58,288 nucleotides of DNA from Nocardiopsis flavescens (lineage in GTDB: Bacteria; Actinomycetota; Actinomycetes; Streptosporangiales; Streptosporangiaceae), in NCBI RefSeq assembly GCF_900141985.1, contig NZ_FQZK01000029.1:1-58288 (forward strand). Reading direction: 5' to 3'. Below the pieces are notes generated by a model, which did not search any database, was not told the origin of the DNA, and saw nothing but the letters and a program-made list of their open reading frames with translations. This document shows, one piece after another, positions 1 through 8,204 of this stretch. Numbering within the stretch: position 1 is the stretch's first letter; each line of letters starts with the position of its first letter. A program made the translations under genes and the position numbers.

Positions 1-181
1 CATCGTGTCGGGTTCCTCGGGGACGGCCGCGGCGAAGAAGGAGGCCCTGGAGGCCGCCGGCGTCAAGGTCGGCAAGACCCCCAGCGAAACCGCCGGGATC
101 GCCCGGTCCGTCCTGGAGACGGCCGACCACCGAGAGGAGGGGGACGGCCGCGCCCCGGCGCAGGCGTCCGCGACCCCATGA
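1..181 (+). CDS. sucD: Succinyl-CoA synthetase alpha subunit-like, C-terminal end (partial)
   Basis: The 5' end lies outside the window; codons run from base 2 to the TGA at 179-181. The visible 59 residues begin IVSGSSGTAAAKKEALEAAG and continue VKVGKT, the glycine/alanine/lysine-rich C-terminal stretch typical of the alpha subunit of ADP- or GDP-forming succinate-CoA ligases. That enzyme interconverts succinyl-CoA and succinate with substrate-level phosphorylation. The last 20 or so residues are an extra acidic tail. The stop codon overlaps the ATG of the following aldehyde dehydrogenase in an ATGA junction, so the two are translated as an operon. Without the N-terminus and the beta subunit, related acyl-CoA ligases (malate-CoA or sulfoacetate-CoA ligase types) cannot be excluded. 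Confidence 0.85.
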   Translation, partial: IVSGSSGTAAAKKEALEAAGVKVGKTPSETAGIARSVLETADHREEGDGRAPAQASATP

Positions 182-1740
182 CGGAGACGATCCTCAAACC
201 CGGCACCGAGTGGGCGGCCCTGTACGCCCGGTGCCGCGCGGCCGCCCCGGAGGCCTTCGGGGCCGACCGGGTGCACAACCGCTGGGGCGGCCGGTGGCGC
301 GCGGACGGACGTCCGCGCACCTCCCACTCCCCGGTGGACGGCGCCGAGATCGCCGGGCCGCCCATGCTCGATGCCCCGACCGCGGCCCGGGCCGTGGCGG
401 CGGCCGCGATCGAGCACCGCGCCTGGACCCGGGTCCCGCTGGAGGAGCGGCGCACCCGGGTCCGGGCCGCGGTCCGGGCCTGGGCCGCGCACCGGGACAC
501 CCTGGCCCTGGCGCTCGTCTGGGAGATCGGCAAGCCCTGGCGGCTGGCGTGCCAGGACGTCGACCGGGCCGTCTCCGGCGTGGAGTGGTACCTGGACGGG
601 ATCGACGGGATGCTGGACGGCCGGCGCGCCCTGGACGGGCCCGTCAGCAACATCGCCAGCTGGAACTACCCGATGAGCGTCCTGGCGCACGCCATGTGCG
701 TGCAGGCCCTGGCGGGCAACGGCGTGATCGCCAAGACCCCCACCGACGGCGGCCTGGTGTGCCTCACCCTCGCGGTCGCCCTGGCCGTGCGGGAGGGCCT
801 GCCGTTCACCCTGGTCGGCGGGGGCGGCCGGGACCTCGCCCCGGCGCTGGTCCGCAGCCCGGAGATCGGCTGCGTGTCCTTCGTCGGGGGCCGCGACACC
901 GGCGGCCGGGTCGCCGCCGACCTGGCGGACCTGGACCGGCCCCACATCCTGGAACAGGAGGGGCTCAACTGCTGGGGGGTGTGGGAGTACGACGACTGGG
1001 ACACCCTCTCCGGCCAGATCCGCGCGACCTTCGACTACGCCAAGCAGCGCTGCACGGCCTACCCCCGGTTCGTGGTGCAGCGCTCCCGGTTCGCCGACTT
1101 CCTCCAGGCGTACCTGGCCGCGGCGGAGCAGGTGAGGTTCGGCCACCCGCTCGCGGTCGCCGACCCCGCCGACGACCCGCCCGGGCTGGACTTCGGGCCG
1201 CTGATCAGCGCCGCCAAGGCCAAGGAGCTCAACGACCGGGTGGCGGAGGCCGTCGCGGGCGGGGCGGTGCCGCTGTACCGCGGGTCCCTGGACGACGCCC
1301 TGCTGCTCCCCGGCCAGAACACCGACGCCTACGTGGCACCGGTGGCCCTGCTGGAGCCGCCGAGGTCGTCCCCGCTGTTCCACGCCGAGCCCTTCGGACC
1401 GGTCGACTCGATCGTGCCGGTCGACACCGAGGCCGAGCTGATGGCGGCGATGAACGCGAGCAACGGCGCCCTGGTCGCCACGCTGTCCTGCGACGACACC
1501 GACACGGCCGTGCGCCTGGCGGCCGGGGTGCGGGCCTTCAAGGTCGGCGTCAACCGCCCCCGCTCGCGCGGCGACCGCGACGAGCTGTTCGGCGGCCGGG
1601 GCGACTCCTGGCGCGGCGCCTTCGTCGGCGGCGCGCTCCTCGTGCACGCCGTCACCCGGGGCCCCGGACACGAGCGGCCTCCCGGCAACTTCCCGCACTA
1701 CACGCTGCGCCCCGAGGGATGGGAGGGGGCGGTGCGGTAG
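178..1740 (+). CDS. Aldehyde dehydrogenase family protein
   Basis: 520-residue NAD(P)-dependent aldehyde dehydrogenase, expected to oxidise an aldehyde to an acid in the cytoplasm. Visible landmarks are SWNYP at about 161-165 (the PWN cofactor region), a lysine in IAKTP at about 186, the general-base glutamate in LEQEGLN at about 259, and the nucleophilic cysteine in KQRCTAYP at 292. The motif around the glutamate is atypical (EQEGLN instead of ELGGKN), and the C-terminal half is longer and less conserved than in betaine- or succinate-semialdehyde enzymes, so substrate is not predictable. It starts inside the stop codon of the sucD-like gene, implying coupled expression and perhaps a shared pathway through a CoA ester or its free acid. 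Confidence 0.85.
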   Translation: MTETILKPGTEWAALYARCRAAAPEAFGADRVHNRWGGRWRADGRPRTSHSPVDGAEIAGPPMLDAPTAARAVAAAAIEHRAWTRVPLEERRTRVRAAVRAWAAHRDTLALALVWEIGKPWRLACQDVDRAVSGVEWYLDGIDGMLDGRRALDGPVSNIASWNYPMSVLAHAMCVQALAGNGVIAKTPTDGGLVCLTLAVALAVREGLPFTLVGGGGRDLAPALVRSPEIGCVSFVGGRDTGGRVAADLADLDRPHILEQEGLNCWGVWEYDDWDTLSGQIRATFDYAKQRCTAYPRFVVQRSRFADFLQAYLAAAEQVRFGHPLAVADPADDPPGLDFGPLISAAKAKELNDRVAEAVAGGAVPLYRGSLDDALLLPGQNTDAYVAPVALLEPPRSSPLFHAEPFGPVDSIVPVDTEAELMAAMNASNGALVATLSCDDTDTAVRLAAGVRAFKVGVNRPRSRGDRDELFGGRGDSWRGAFVGGALLVHAVTRGPGHERPPGNFPHYTLRPEGWEGAVR

Positions 1741-1799
1741 GCGGTGCGCCCGGGATCCGGCCGGCGCCCGCTCCCCCGACCCCGGGGCGGGCGCACCGA

Positions 1800-1830
1800 A
1801 CGGGCCCGGGGGACGAACCCCCGGGCCCGT
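1800..1830. terminator. GC-rich hairpin between convergent genes
   Basis: Perfect 13-bp inverted repeat (arms 1800-1812 and 1818-1830) around a 5-base ACGAA loop. It sits 60 bp after the aldehyde dehydrogenase stop and about 105 bp after the fdhD stop on the other strand. There is no U-tract, as is usual in high-GC actinomycetes, so it can serve both convergent transcripts. Confidence 0.7.
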
Positions 1831-1935
1831 GGCGGCCGGCGGGCCGCTCGCATCGCAGGCCCGAGCGGCGCCGGAGAAGTCCGGTATCGGCCCCGGTCGG
1901 TGCGGGGGGCTGGAACGCACCGGCCAGGGCCGCGC

Positions 1936-2817
1936 CTACCGGTGCGGAGGCCGCGGGACCCCTGGGGCCGCCGAGGGCGCGGTGAGCGCCCTCTCCAGGA
2001 GAACGCGGTTCCTGCCGCTGTAGACGTTCATGGAGCTGCCGCGCAGGAAGCCGACGAGCGTCATGCCCGCCTCCGTGGCCAGTTCGACAGCGAGGGAGGA
2101 GGGCGCCGAGACGGCGGCCATCATGGGGATGCCCGCCATCCACGCCTTCTGGACCAGCTCGAAGGAGGCGCGGCCCGAGACCATGAGCACGGTCTCGCGC
2201 AGCGGGAGCCGGCCCGAGCGCAGCGCCCAGCCGACCAGCTTGTCCACCGCGTTGTGCCGCCCCACGTCCTCGCGCAGGGCCAGCAGTTCGCCCGCGGCGG
2301 TGAACAGCCCGGCCGCGTGCAGGCCGCCGGTGCGGTCGAACACCCGCTGGGCCTCGCGCAGGCGGTCCGGGAGCCCGGTGAGGGTGGGCACGTCGATCCG
2401 CAGGCCGTCGTCGGCCACCGGCCACCGGGCCTTGGTGCGCACGGCGTCCAGACTGGCCTTGCCGCACAGCCCGCACGAGGACGAGGTGTAGAAGTTGCGC
2501 TCCAGCGAGGTGTCCGGGAGCGGCACCCCGGGGGCCAGGGACACGTCCAGCACGTTGTAGGTGTTGGACCCGTCCTCCGTGGCCCCCGCGCAGTAGCGGA
2601 TGGCGGTGACCTGCGAGCCCTCGGACACCACGCCCTCGCTCACCAGGAACCCGGCGGCGAGGTCGAAGTCGCTCCCGGGGGTGCGCATGGTGATGCTCAA
2701 CGGCGAGCCGTCCAGCCTGATCTCCAGCGGCTCCTCCACGACCAGGGTGTCCACGCGTTCGGCCTCGACACCCTCCCTGATCCGCAGGACCCTCTCACGG
2801 ACGGTCACCCGTCCCAT
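1936..2817 (-). CDS. fdhD: Formate dehydrogenase accessory sulfurtransferase FdhD
   Basis: 293 residues, normal length for FdhD. FdhD relays sulfur from a cysteine desulfurase to the molybdenum cofactor of formate dehydrogenase, forming the Mo-sulfido ligand needed for activity. The CxxC motif is present in SSCGLCGKAS (Cys115 and Cys118), and the family's GRHNAVDK-like segment appears as REDVGRHNAVDK near 195-206. It is the last gene of a leftward group that encodes the enzyme itself, 132 bp downstream of the iron-sulfur subunit. The start at 2817 gives MGRVTVRERV and is the only well-placed ATG. Confidence 0.95.
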   Translation of the reverse strand: MGRVTVRERVLRIREGVEAERVDTLVVEEPLEIRLDGSPLSITMRTPGSDFDLAAGFLVSEGVVSEGSQVTAIRYCAGATEDGSNTYNVLDVSLAPGVPLPDTSLERNFYTSSSCGLCGKASLDAVRTKARWPVADDGLRIDVPTLTGLPDRLREAQRVFDRTGGLHAAGLFTAAGELLALREDVGRHNAVDKLVGWALRSGRLPLRETVLMVSGRASFELVQKAWMAGIPMMAAVSAPSSLAVELATEAGMTLVGFLRGSSMNVYSGRNRVLLERALTAPSAAPGVPRPPHR

Positions 2818-2949
2818 TCCCCACCACCGCCTTCCGGCGTCCGGGCCGTCTACTGGTCTACTCTTCCCGACATCCGGTGTCGAGGGGGCGAAGCGTCAAA
2901 ACGGTGCGGGACGGACCGCCGCGCCGGGACCGGGACTCCGCCCCGCGGC

Positions 2950-3891
2950 TCAGCCGTCGCCGCGCCGCTGCACGTGCTGGAAGCCGAACCTGCCCTTGAT
3001 GCACAGGTTGCCGTGTGTGACCGGGTTGTCGTGCGGGGACGACACCTTGACGATCCGGTTGTCCTGCACGTGCAGGGTCACGTTGCACCCGACCCCGCAG
3101 TAGGTGCACACCGTGGTCGTCTCGGTCTGGTCCTCCTCGTTCCAGGTGCCGTCCCGGCGCATGTCGAACTCCGTGGTGAACGACAGTGCCCCGGTCGGAC
3201 AGACCTCGATGCAGTTCCCGCAGTACACGCAGGCCGAGTCGGGCAGCGCCACGTCGTGCTCGGTGGAGATGCGGGCGTCGAACCCGCGCCCGGCCACCCC
3301 GATCGCGAACGAGTTCTGCCACTGGTCTCCGCAGGCGTCCACGCACTTGTAGCACATGATGCACTTGGAGTAGTCGCGTACGTACAGGTCGTTGTCCACC
3401 TTGGCGGGCTGCTCGACGGTCGCCGCCGCCGCGCCGTCGCCGGGCTCGTGCGCGCCCGCGTGCCGGGCGTCGCGCACCCCGAGCGCGGCAGGCTCGGCCC
3501 GGGGGCCGAACCGCCCCGGGTCCGCGCCGTAGCGCTCCATCCACTCGGCGACCGCGGGCGTGGTGGACAGGTCCACCGACGAGCCCAGCAGCTCCAGGAC
3601 CAGCTTGCGGCTGTGCCGCACCCGCTCGGAGTCGGTGGCCACGCTCATGCCGGCCTCCAGCCTGCGCGAGCAGGCCGGGGCGAGCGTGCGGGCGCCCTCC
3701 ACCTCCACCACGCACACGCGGCAGGCGTTGCGCGGGGTGAGGGTGTCGCCGTAGCAGAGGGTGGGCACCTCGGTCCCGGCGGCCTCGCAGGCCTCCAGGA
3801 CGGTGGTCCCCTCCGGGACGCGGACGGACTCGCCGTCGATGGTCGCGTCGATCAGCCGTCGGGGGGTGGGCAGGAGTACGGGGACGGTCAT
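2950..3891 (-). CDS. Formate dehydrogenase iron-sulfur polypeptide (N-terminal part of a split FdhA)
   Basis: 313 residues with four cluster sites in order. A 2Fe-2S ferredoxin-like site uses C46, C57, C60 and C74. Two 4Fe-4S ferredoxin motifs follow (CIMCYKC from 177 and CVYCGNC from 221). Last comes the CxxCxxxCx27C motif (C262, C265, C269, C297) that normally opens the molybdopterin domain of the catalytic subunit. The chain stops right after the conserved KGRFGF segment, where an unsplit FdhA would continue into RLTRPL. It therefore carries the electron wire and the proximal cluster, while the active site is on a separate gene at 6103-8067. The start is supported by GAGGAG 7 bp upstream and by a 4-bp overlap with the NuoEF-type gene. 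Confidence 0.9.
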   Translation of the reverse strand: MTVPVLLPTPRRLIDATIDGESVRVPEGTTVLEACEAAGTEVPTLCYGDTLTPRNACRVCVVEVEGARTLAPACSRRLEAGMSVATDSERVRHSRKLVLELLGSSVDLSTTPAVAEWMERYGADPGRFGPRAEPAALGVRDARHAGAHEPGDGAAAATVEQPAKVDNDLYVRDYSKCIMCYKCVDACGDQWQNSFAIGVAGRGFDARISTEHDVALPDSACVYCGNCIEVCPTGALSFTTEFDMRRDGTWNEEDQTETTTVCTYCGVGCNVTLHVQDNRIVKVSSPHDNPVTHGNLCIKGRFGFQHVQRRGDG

Positions 3892-5897
3892 CGGGCCTCC
3901 TCGGTCGCAGCCCGGTCGCCCGGGGCTGGGGTCGCTGTGCCGCCGGGGGCGGGGTCGGGTGCGGCGGGGTCGTCCGCGGAGTACAGGCCGAGCCGGTCGA
4001 TCGCCGACTCCACGGCGTTCCAGGCGGTCTGGCCCAGCCCGCAGATCGACGCGTCCCGCATCGCCCGCCCGACCTCCCGCAGCAGGGGGACCTCCGCGGC
4101 GGGGGAGGCGCCCGAGCGCAGCCGCAGCAGGGACTCCTCCTGGCGCACGGTGCCGACCCGGCAGGGCACGCACTGCCCGCAGGACTCGTCGCGGAAGAAG
4201 GCGGCCACCCGGGCCAGGATCGCGGGCAGGTCGGCGGTGTCGTCCAGGACCAGCACGACGCCCGAGCCCAGCGAGGCCCCGGCGGCGCGCGCGCCCTCGA
4301 AGGTCAGCGGGATGTCGAGTTCGTCGGGCCGGACGAAGGTCCCGGCCGCCCCGCCCAGGAGCACGGCCCTGAGGGACCGGCCCTCGTGCGGACCGCCCGC
4401 CGCCTCCACCAGGTCGCCCAGGGTGGCCCCGAAGGGCAGCTCGTACAGGCCGGGGCGGCGCACCGCGCCGGACAGGCAGAACAGCTTGGGGCCGGTGGAC
4501 CCCGCGGTGCCCACGGCCGCGTACGCCGGTCCTCCCATCAGCAGGACGGGAAGCACGTTGACCAGGGTCTCCACGTTGTTCACGGCGGTCGGCTTGCCGA
4601 ACAGCCCCTTCTCCACGGGGAACGGCGGCTTGGTGCGGGGCTCTCCGCGCTGCCCCTCGATGGAGCCGAAGATCGCCGTCTCCTCGCCGCAGATGTAGGC
4701 GCCCGCGCCGCGCCGGATCTCGATGTCGAAGGAGAAGCCCGACCCCATGACGTCGGGGCCGAGCAGGCCGCGCTCCCGGGCCAGCGAGACCGCGTTCTCC
4801 AGGTGCAGGAGGGCCCGGGGGTACTCGCCCCGGATGTAGAGGTAGCCGGTGCGCGCGCCGATCGCGTACCCGGCGATGGTCATGGCCTCCACCAGGGAGA
4901 AGGGGTCGCCCTCCATGATGACGCGGTCCTTGAAGGTCCCGGGCTCGCTCTCGTCGGCGTTGCACACCAGGTAGTGCGGGGCGTCCGGCTGCTGGGCGGT
5001 GGCGTTCCACTTGCGCCCGGTGGGGAAGGCGGCGCCGCCCCGGCCGACCAGGCCGGAGTCGGTGACCTCCCGGATCACCCCGGCGGGGCCCAGGCGCAGG
5101 GCCTCGCGCAGCGCCGCGTATCCGCCCGCCGAGCGGTAGTCGTCCAGGCTGAGCGGGTCCACGCGGCCGATCCGGCGCAGGAGGACGTGGTCGGGGGAGC
5201 CGGCGTCGGGCACGGCGGCCGCGGGGCCGGGCTCGGGGGAGGCACCGGGCGGGGGGCCGGGGTGGAAGGTGGTGGGGTGGTCGGACGCGGGGGAGGGGCG
5301 GTCCCCGTCCGCGCCCCGTCCGCCGGGACCGCCTTCGGCGAGGGCGTCCAGGCCCCCGGGGGTGGCGGGCGCCGCGACCGCGAACCGGGCCGGCGCCCCG
5401 GCCTGGAGGGCCAGGGCCGCGGGGGCGCGCTCGCACATGCCCAGGCACGGGCTCTCGTGCCAGGCGGCGGGGGCGTCGCCGGAGCCGGTCCCGGGAGGGC
5501 CCAGGCGCGCGGCCAGCCGTTCGCGCAGGCCGTCCGAGCCCGCCGCCGCGCAGGCGATGTCGGTGCACAGGTGCACGACCCGCCGGGGGCGCTCGTGCAG
5601 GGCGAACATCGCGTAGAAGGAGGCGACGGCGTAGGCCTCGGCCGGGGGGACGGTGAGCCTGCGGCAGATGTGGTTGAGCGCCCCGCGGCTGATCCAGCCC
5701 ACCCGGTCGTTGACCGCGTGCAGGGCGGGCAGGAGCAGGTCGCGCCGGTCCCGGGCGGTGTGCCCGCCCCGGGCGTAGCGCAGGTCGGAGTCCTGGCGGG
5801 TCCCGCCGTCCCAGCCGGATTCGGGCGTGCCCAGGAGGGAGTCGACGGCGTCGCGTTCGTCGGCGGTGGCCGCCTCGTCCAGAAGTCGCAGGTCCAC
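3888..5897 (-). CDS. NAD-linked formate dehydrogenase diaphorase subunit, NuoE-NuoF fusion
   Basis: 669 residues. The N-terminal part (about 1-175) is a 24-kDa NuoE-type thioredoxin-fold domain with 2Fe-2S ligands C111, C116, C151 and C155. A proline/glycine-rich linker (about 185-235) leads to a 51-kDa NuoF-type domain with the FMN/NADH glycine-rich GRGGAAF (285-291), the ESCGQC...C ligands and the late SICGLG cysteine for a 4Fe-4S cluster. It passes electrons from formate oxidation through FMN to NAD+, like FdsB plus FdsG of soluble molybdenum formate dehydrogenases, here in one chain. It overlaps the iron-sulfur subunit by 4 bp. A CTGTATACAG palindrome lies 41 bp upstream of its start. Confidence 0.93.
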   Translation of the reverse strand: MDLRLLDEAATADERDAVDSLLGTPESGWDGGTRQDSDLRYARGGHTARDRRDLLLPALHAVNDRVGWISRGALNHICRRLTVPPAEAYAVASFYAMFALHERPRRVVHLCTDIACAAAGSDGLRERLAARLGPPGTGSGDAPAAWHESPCLGMCERAPAALALQAGAPARFAVAAPATPGGLDALAEGGPGGRGADGDRPSPASDHPTTFHPGPPPGASPEPGPAAAVPDAGSPDHVLLRRIGRVDPLSLDDYRSAGGYAALREALRLGPAGVIREVTDSGLVGRGGAAFPTGRKWNATAQQPDAPHYLVCNADESEPGTFKDRVIMEGDPFSLVEAMTIAGYAIGARTGYLYIRGEYPRALLHLENAVSLARERGLLGPDVMGSGFSFDIEIRRGAGAYICGEETAIFGSIEGQRGEPRTKPPFPVEKGLFGKPTAVNNVETLVNVLPVLLMGGPAYAAVGTAGSTGPKLFCLSGAVRRPGLYELPFGATLGDLVEAAGGPHEGRSLRAVLLGGAAGTFVRPDELDIPLTFEGARAAGASLGSGVVLVLDDTADLPAILARVAAFFRDESCGQCVPCRVGTVRQEESLLRLRSGASPAAEVPLLREVGRAMRDASICGLGQTAWNAVESAIDRLGLYSADDPAAPDPAPGGTATPAPGDRAATEEAR

Positions 5898-5937
5898 GCC
5901 CGGATCACCTCAATCATGTAAGACAGATCACAGGATT

Positions 5938-5947
5938 CTGTATACAG
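5938..5947. promoter_or_regulatory. CTGTATACAG operator upstream of the NuoE-NuoF gene
   Basis: Perfect 10-bp palindrome 41 bp before the 5897 start, in a 205-bp gap between the catalytic and diaphorase genes. The same core occurs in the moeA gap at 9208-9225 and, slightly changed, near 8106 and 10554. It is a likely binding site of the GntR regulator at 10601-11284 and suggests an internal promoter in the formate dehydrogenase group. Nothing else was seen in the gap. Confidence 0.65.
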
Positions 5948-6102
5948 GAGACAGTAGGATGGGAGTTCCGGATTGACAACCCTCGTCACCGATGCGAATT
6001 CGGCGACGGAGGCGGTCCCTCCGGGTGCCCGGTCCGTCGGGCACGGGGGTGGACCGTCCCGCCAGGGGGCTGGGGAGACGGTCCGCCCTCCGCTCCGTTC
6101 GG

Positions 6103-8067
6103 CTAGCGGAGCGCCCCGTCGGGGGCGCCCCTGTGCTCGGCCGCGGGCCGGGGCCCCAGGCGCTCGATCCGCACGGCCGCCGCCTTGTACTCGGCGGTCC
6201 CGGCGATGGGGTCGGTGGCGTCGATGGTCAGCAGCTGGGTGTCGACCTGGTGCGGGAAGTGGAAGGTCATGAACACCAGGCCCGGCCGCATGGACGCGGT
6301 GACCGAGGCCGGGACCAGGACCGAGCCGCGGCGGGAGGTCACGCGGACGGTCTCTCCGTCCTCGATCCCGAGCTTGGCGGCGTCCTCCGGGGACAGGTCC
6401 AGCAGCTCGCCCCGCCGCAGCGGCGAGGAGAACCCCCCGGTCTGCACGCCGGTGTTGTAGTCGTCCAGGCGGCGGCCGGTGGTGAGCCGGAACGGGAAGT
6501 CCTCGTCCAGCAGGTCCACCGGCGGCGAGTGGCCCACGATCCCGAACGGTGCGGGATCGCCCCGCAGCGCCGGGGCCTTGGACCACAGGCGCGAGTGCAG
6601 GTAGCTCGGCTCCAGCGCGTCCTCGGAGTAGCAGGGCCACTGGATGCCGTCCAGCTCGGCCAGGCGCGCGTAGCTCATGCCCCGGTGCATGGGGGACAGC
6701 GAGCGCACCTCGTTCCAGATCTCCTCGGCGGCCGGGCGCTCCCACGGGTGGCCGAGCCGGGTGGCCAGCGCGCACATGATCTCGATGTCGTCCCTGGCGC
6801 CCTCGGGCGGGTCCAGCGCCTTGCGCACCAGCTGGACCCGCCGCTCGCTGTTGGTGAAGGTGCCGTCCGACTCGCACCAGGCGGCGCTCGCGGGGAGCAC
6901 CACGTCCGCCAGCTCGGCGGTCCGGGTGAGGAAGATGTCCTGCACCACCAGGTGGTCCAGGGACCGCAGCCGGGCGGTGGTCTTGTGCGTCTCGGGCTCG
7001 GACTGCACGGGGTTCTCGCCGATGACGTAGAGGGTTTTGAGCTCGCCCTCCTCCATGGCCTCGAACATCTGGGTCAGGTTCAGGCCCTTGCGGCCCTGGA
7101 TCGGCCGGCCCCAGGCGCGCTCGAACGGCTCCCGGACCCCGGGGTCCAGGATGTCCTGGAAGCCCACCAGCCGGTCGGGGATGGCGCCCATGTCGCCGCC
7201 GCCCTGCACGTTGTTCTGGCCGCGCAGCGGGTTGAGGCCGGAGCCGTGCCGGCCCACGTGCCCGGTCAGCAGGGACAGGTTGATCAGCGAGCGCACGTTG
7301 TCGGTCGCGTTGTGGTGCTCGGTGATGCCGAGGGTCCAGCACAGCTGGGCGCGCTCGGCGCGGGCGTAGGTGTGGGCGAGTTCGCGGACGGCCTCCGCGG
7401 GCACGCCGGTCTCGGCCTCGGCCGCGGCGGGCGTCCACGGCTCCACCAGCGCGCGGTACTCGTCGATGCCGCTGGTGGCGCGCTCGATGAAGGACTCGTT
7501 GGCCAGCCCCGCGTGCAGGATCTCCCGGCCGACCGCGTGCGCAAGCGGGATGTCGGTGCCCACGTTGAGGCCGAACCAGCGGTCGGCCCACTCGGCGGTG
7601 GGCGTGCGCCGGGGGTCCACGACGAAGAGCCGGGCCCCGTTGCGCACCCCCTTGAGCACGTGCTGGAAGAAGATCGGGTGGGCGAACCGCGGGTTGCCGC
7701 CCCAGATCACGATGAGGTCGGTGTCCTCGATCTCCGAGTAGGAGGAGGTGCCGCCGCCGGACCCGAAGGCGGCGGCCAGCCCCGCGACGCTGGGCGCGTG
7801 GCAGGTGCGGTTGCAGGAGTCGACGTTGTTGGTGCCGACGACGACGCGCGTGAACTTCTGCGCGACGAAGTTCATCTCGTTGGTGGCCCGGGCGCAGGAG
7901 AGCATGCCGAAGGAGTTCGGCCCGTGGCGGTCGATGCCCTGCCGGAACCCGGCCGCGGCGCGGTCCAGGGCCTCCTCCCAGGAGGCCGGGCGCAGTTCGC
8001 CGTGTTCGCGGACCAGGGGCCGGGTGAGTCGTTCGTAGGAGGTGGAGAAGTCTTCGGAGCGGCGCAT
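6103..8067 (-). CDS. Formate dehydrogenase catalytic molybdoprotein lacking its N-terminal 4Fe-4S domain
   Basis: 654 residues of the DMSO-reductase family. It begins MRRSEDFSTSYERLTRPL, the sequence that in normal FdhA follows the KGRFGF segment, so the Mo-proximal 4Fe-4S domain is missing here and supplied by the 313-residue protein at 2950-3891. The catalytic site reads NNVDSCNRTCHAPS with Cys89-His90 where E. coli FdhF has selenocysteine-His, so this is a cysteine enzyme. The C-terminal molybdopterin dinucleotide-binding domain is complete (LTTGRRLDDYNTG near residue 515 and the DATDPIAGTAEYKAAAVRIE tail). Transcription is leftward, first in the group. The ATG at 8067 has a weak SD (GCGAGG). 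Confidence 0.93.
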   Translation of the reverse strand: MRRSEDFSTSYERLTRPLVREHGELRPASWEEALDRAAAGFRQGIDRHGPNSFGMLSCARATNEMNFVAQKFTRVVVGTNNVDSCNRTCHAPSVAGLAAAFGSGGGTSSYSEIEDTDLIVIWGGNPRFAHPIFFQHVLKGVRNGARLFVVDPRRTPTAEWADRWFGLNVGTDIPLAHAVGREILHAGLANESFIERATSGIDEYRALVEPWTPAAAEAETGVPAEAVRELAHTYARAERAQLCWTLGITEHHNATDNVRSLINLSLLTGHVGRHGSGLNPLRGQNNVQGGGDMGAIPDRLVGFQDILDPGVREPFERAWGRPIQGRKGLNLTQMFEAMEEGELKTLYVIGENPVQSEPETHKTTARLRSLDHLVVQDIFLTRTAELADVVLPASAAWCESDGTFTNSERRVQLVRKALDPPEGARDDIEIMCALATRLGHPWERPAAEEIWNEVRSLSPMHRGMSYARLAELDGIQWPCYSEDALEPSYLHSRLWSKAPALRGDPAPFGIVGHSPPVDLLDEDFPFRLTTGRRLDDYNTGVQTGGFSSPLRRGELLDLSPEDAAKLGIEDGETVRVTSRRGSVLVPASVTASMRPGLVFMTFHFPHQVDTQLLTIDATDPIAGTAEYKAAAVRIERLGPRPAAEHRGAPDGALR

Positions 8068-8102
8068 GTTGGCCTCGCTTGGAGTTCGTGGCCTTGAAGA
8101 GA

Positions 8103-8117
8103 ATACTGTATGCAATG
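8103..8117. promoter_or_regulatory. Degenerate operator upstream of the formate dehydrogenase catalytic gene
   Basis: ATACTGTATGCAATG, 36 bp before the ATG at 8067. It keeps the left half of the CTGTATACAG palindrome but has two changes in the right half, 8 of 10 core positions. Its placement in front of the first gene of the enzyme group makes a regulatory role plausible. The rest of the 8068-8204 gap shows nothing. Confidence 0.5.
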
Positions 8118-8204
8118 TTACGTGCCGGGGCAATGGGCGGCCGGTGCGAAGGGGGCCGGAGGGGCGGAGGCGTCCCGGGCGGGTGGCGGCCGGGCGTGGG
8201 CGGG

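Noticed and set aside
1744..4698. Very long open frame on the plus strand across fdhD and the iron-sulfur subunit
   Set aside because: It is antisense to well-supported genes with conserved motifs. The translation is a low-complexity Gly/Ala/Arg/Val mix caused by high GC.
7795..7815. Selenocysteine codon in formate dehydrogenase
   Set aside because: The active-site codon reads cysteine (RTCHAPS); no in-frame TGA is present.
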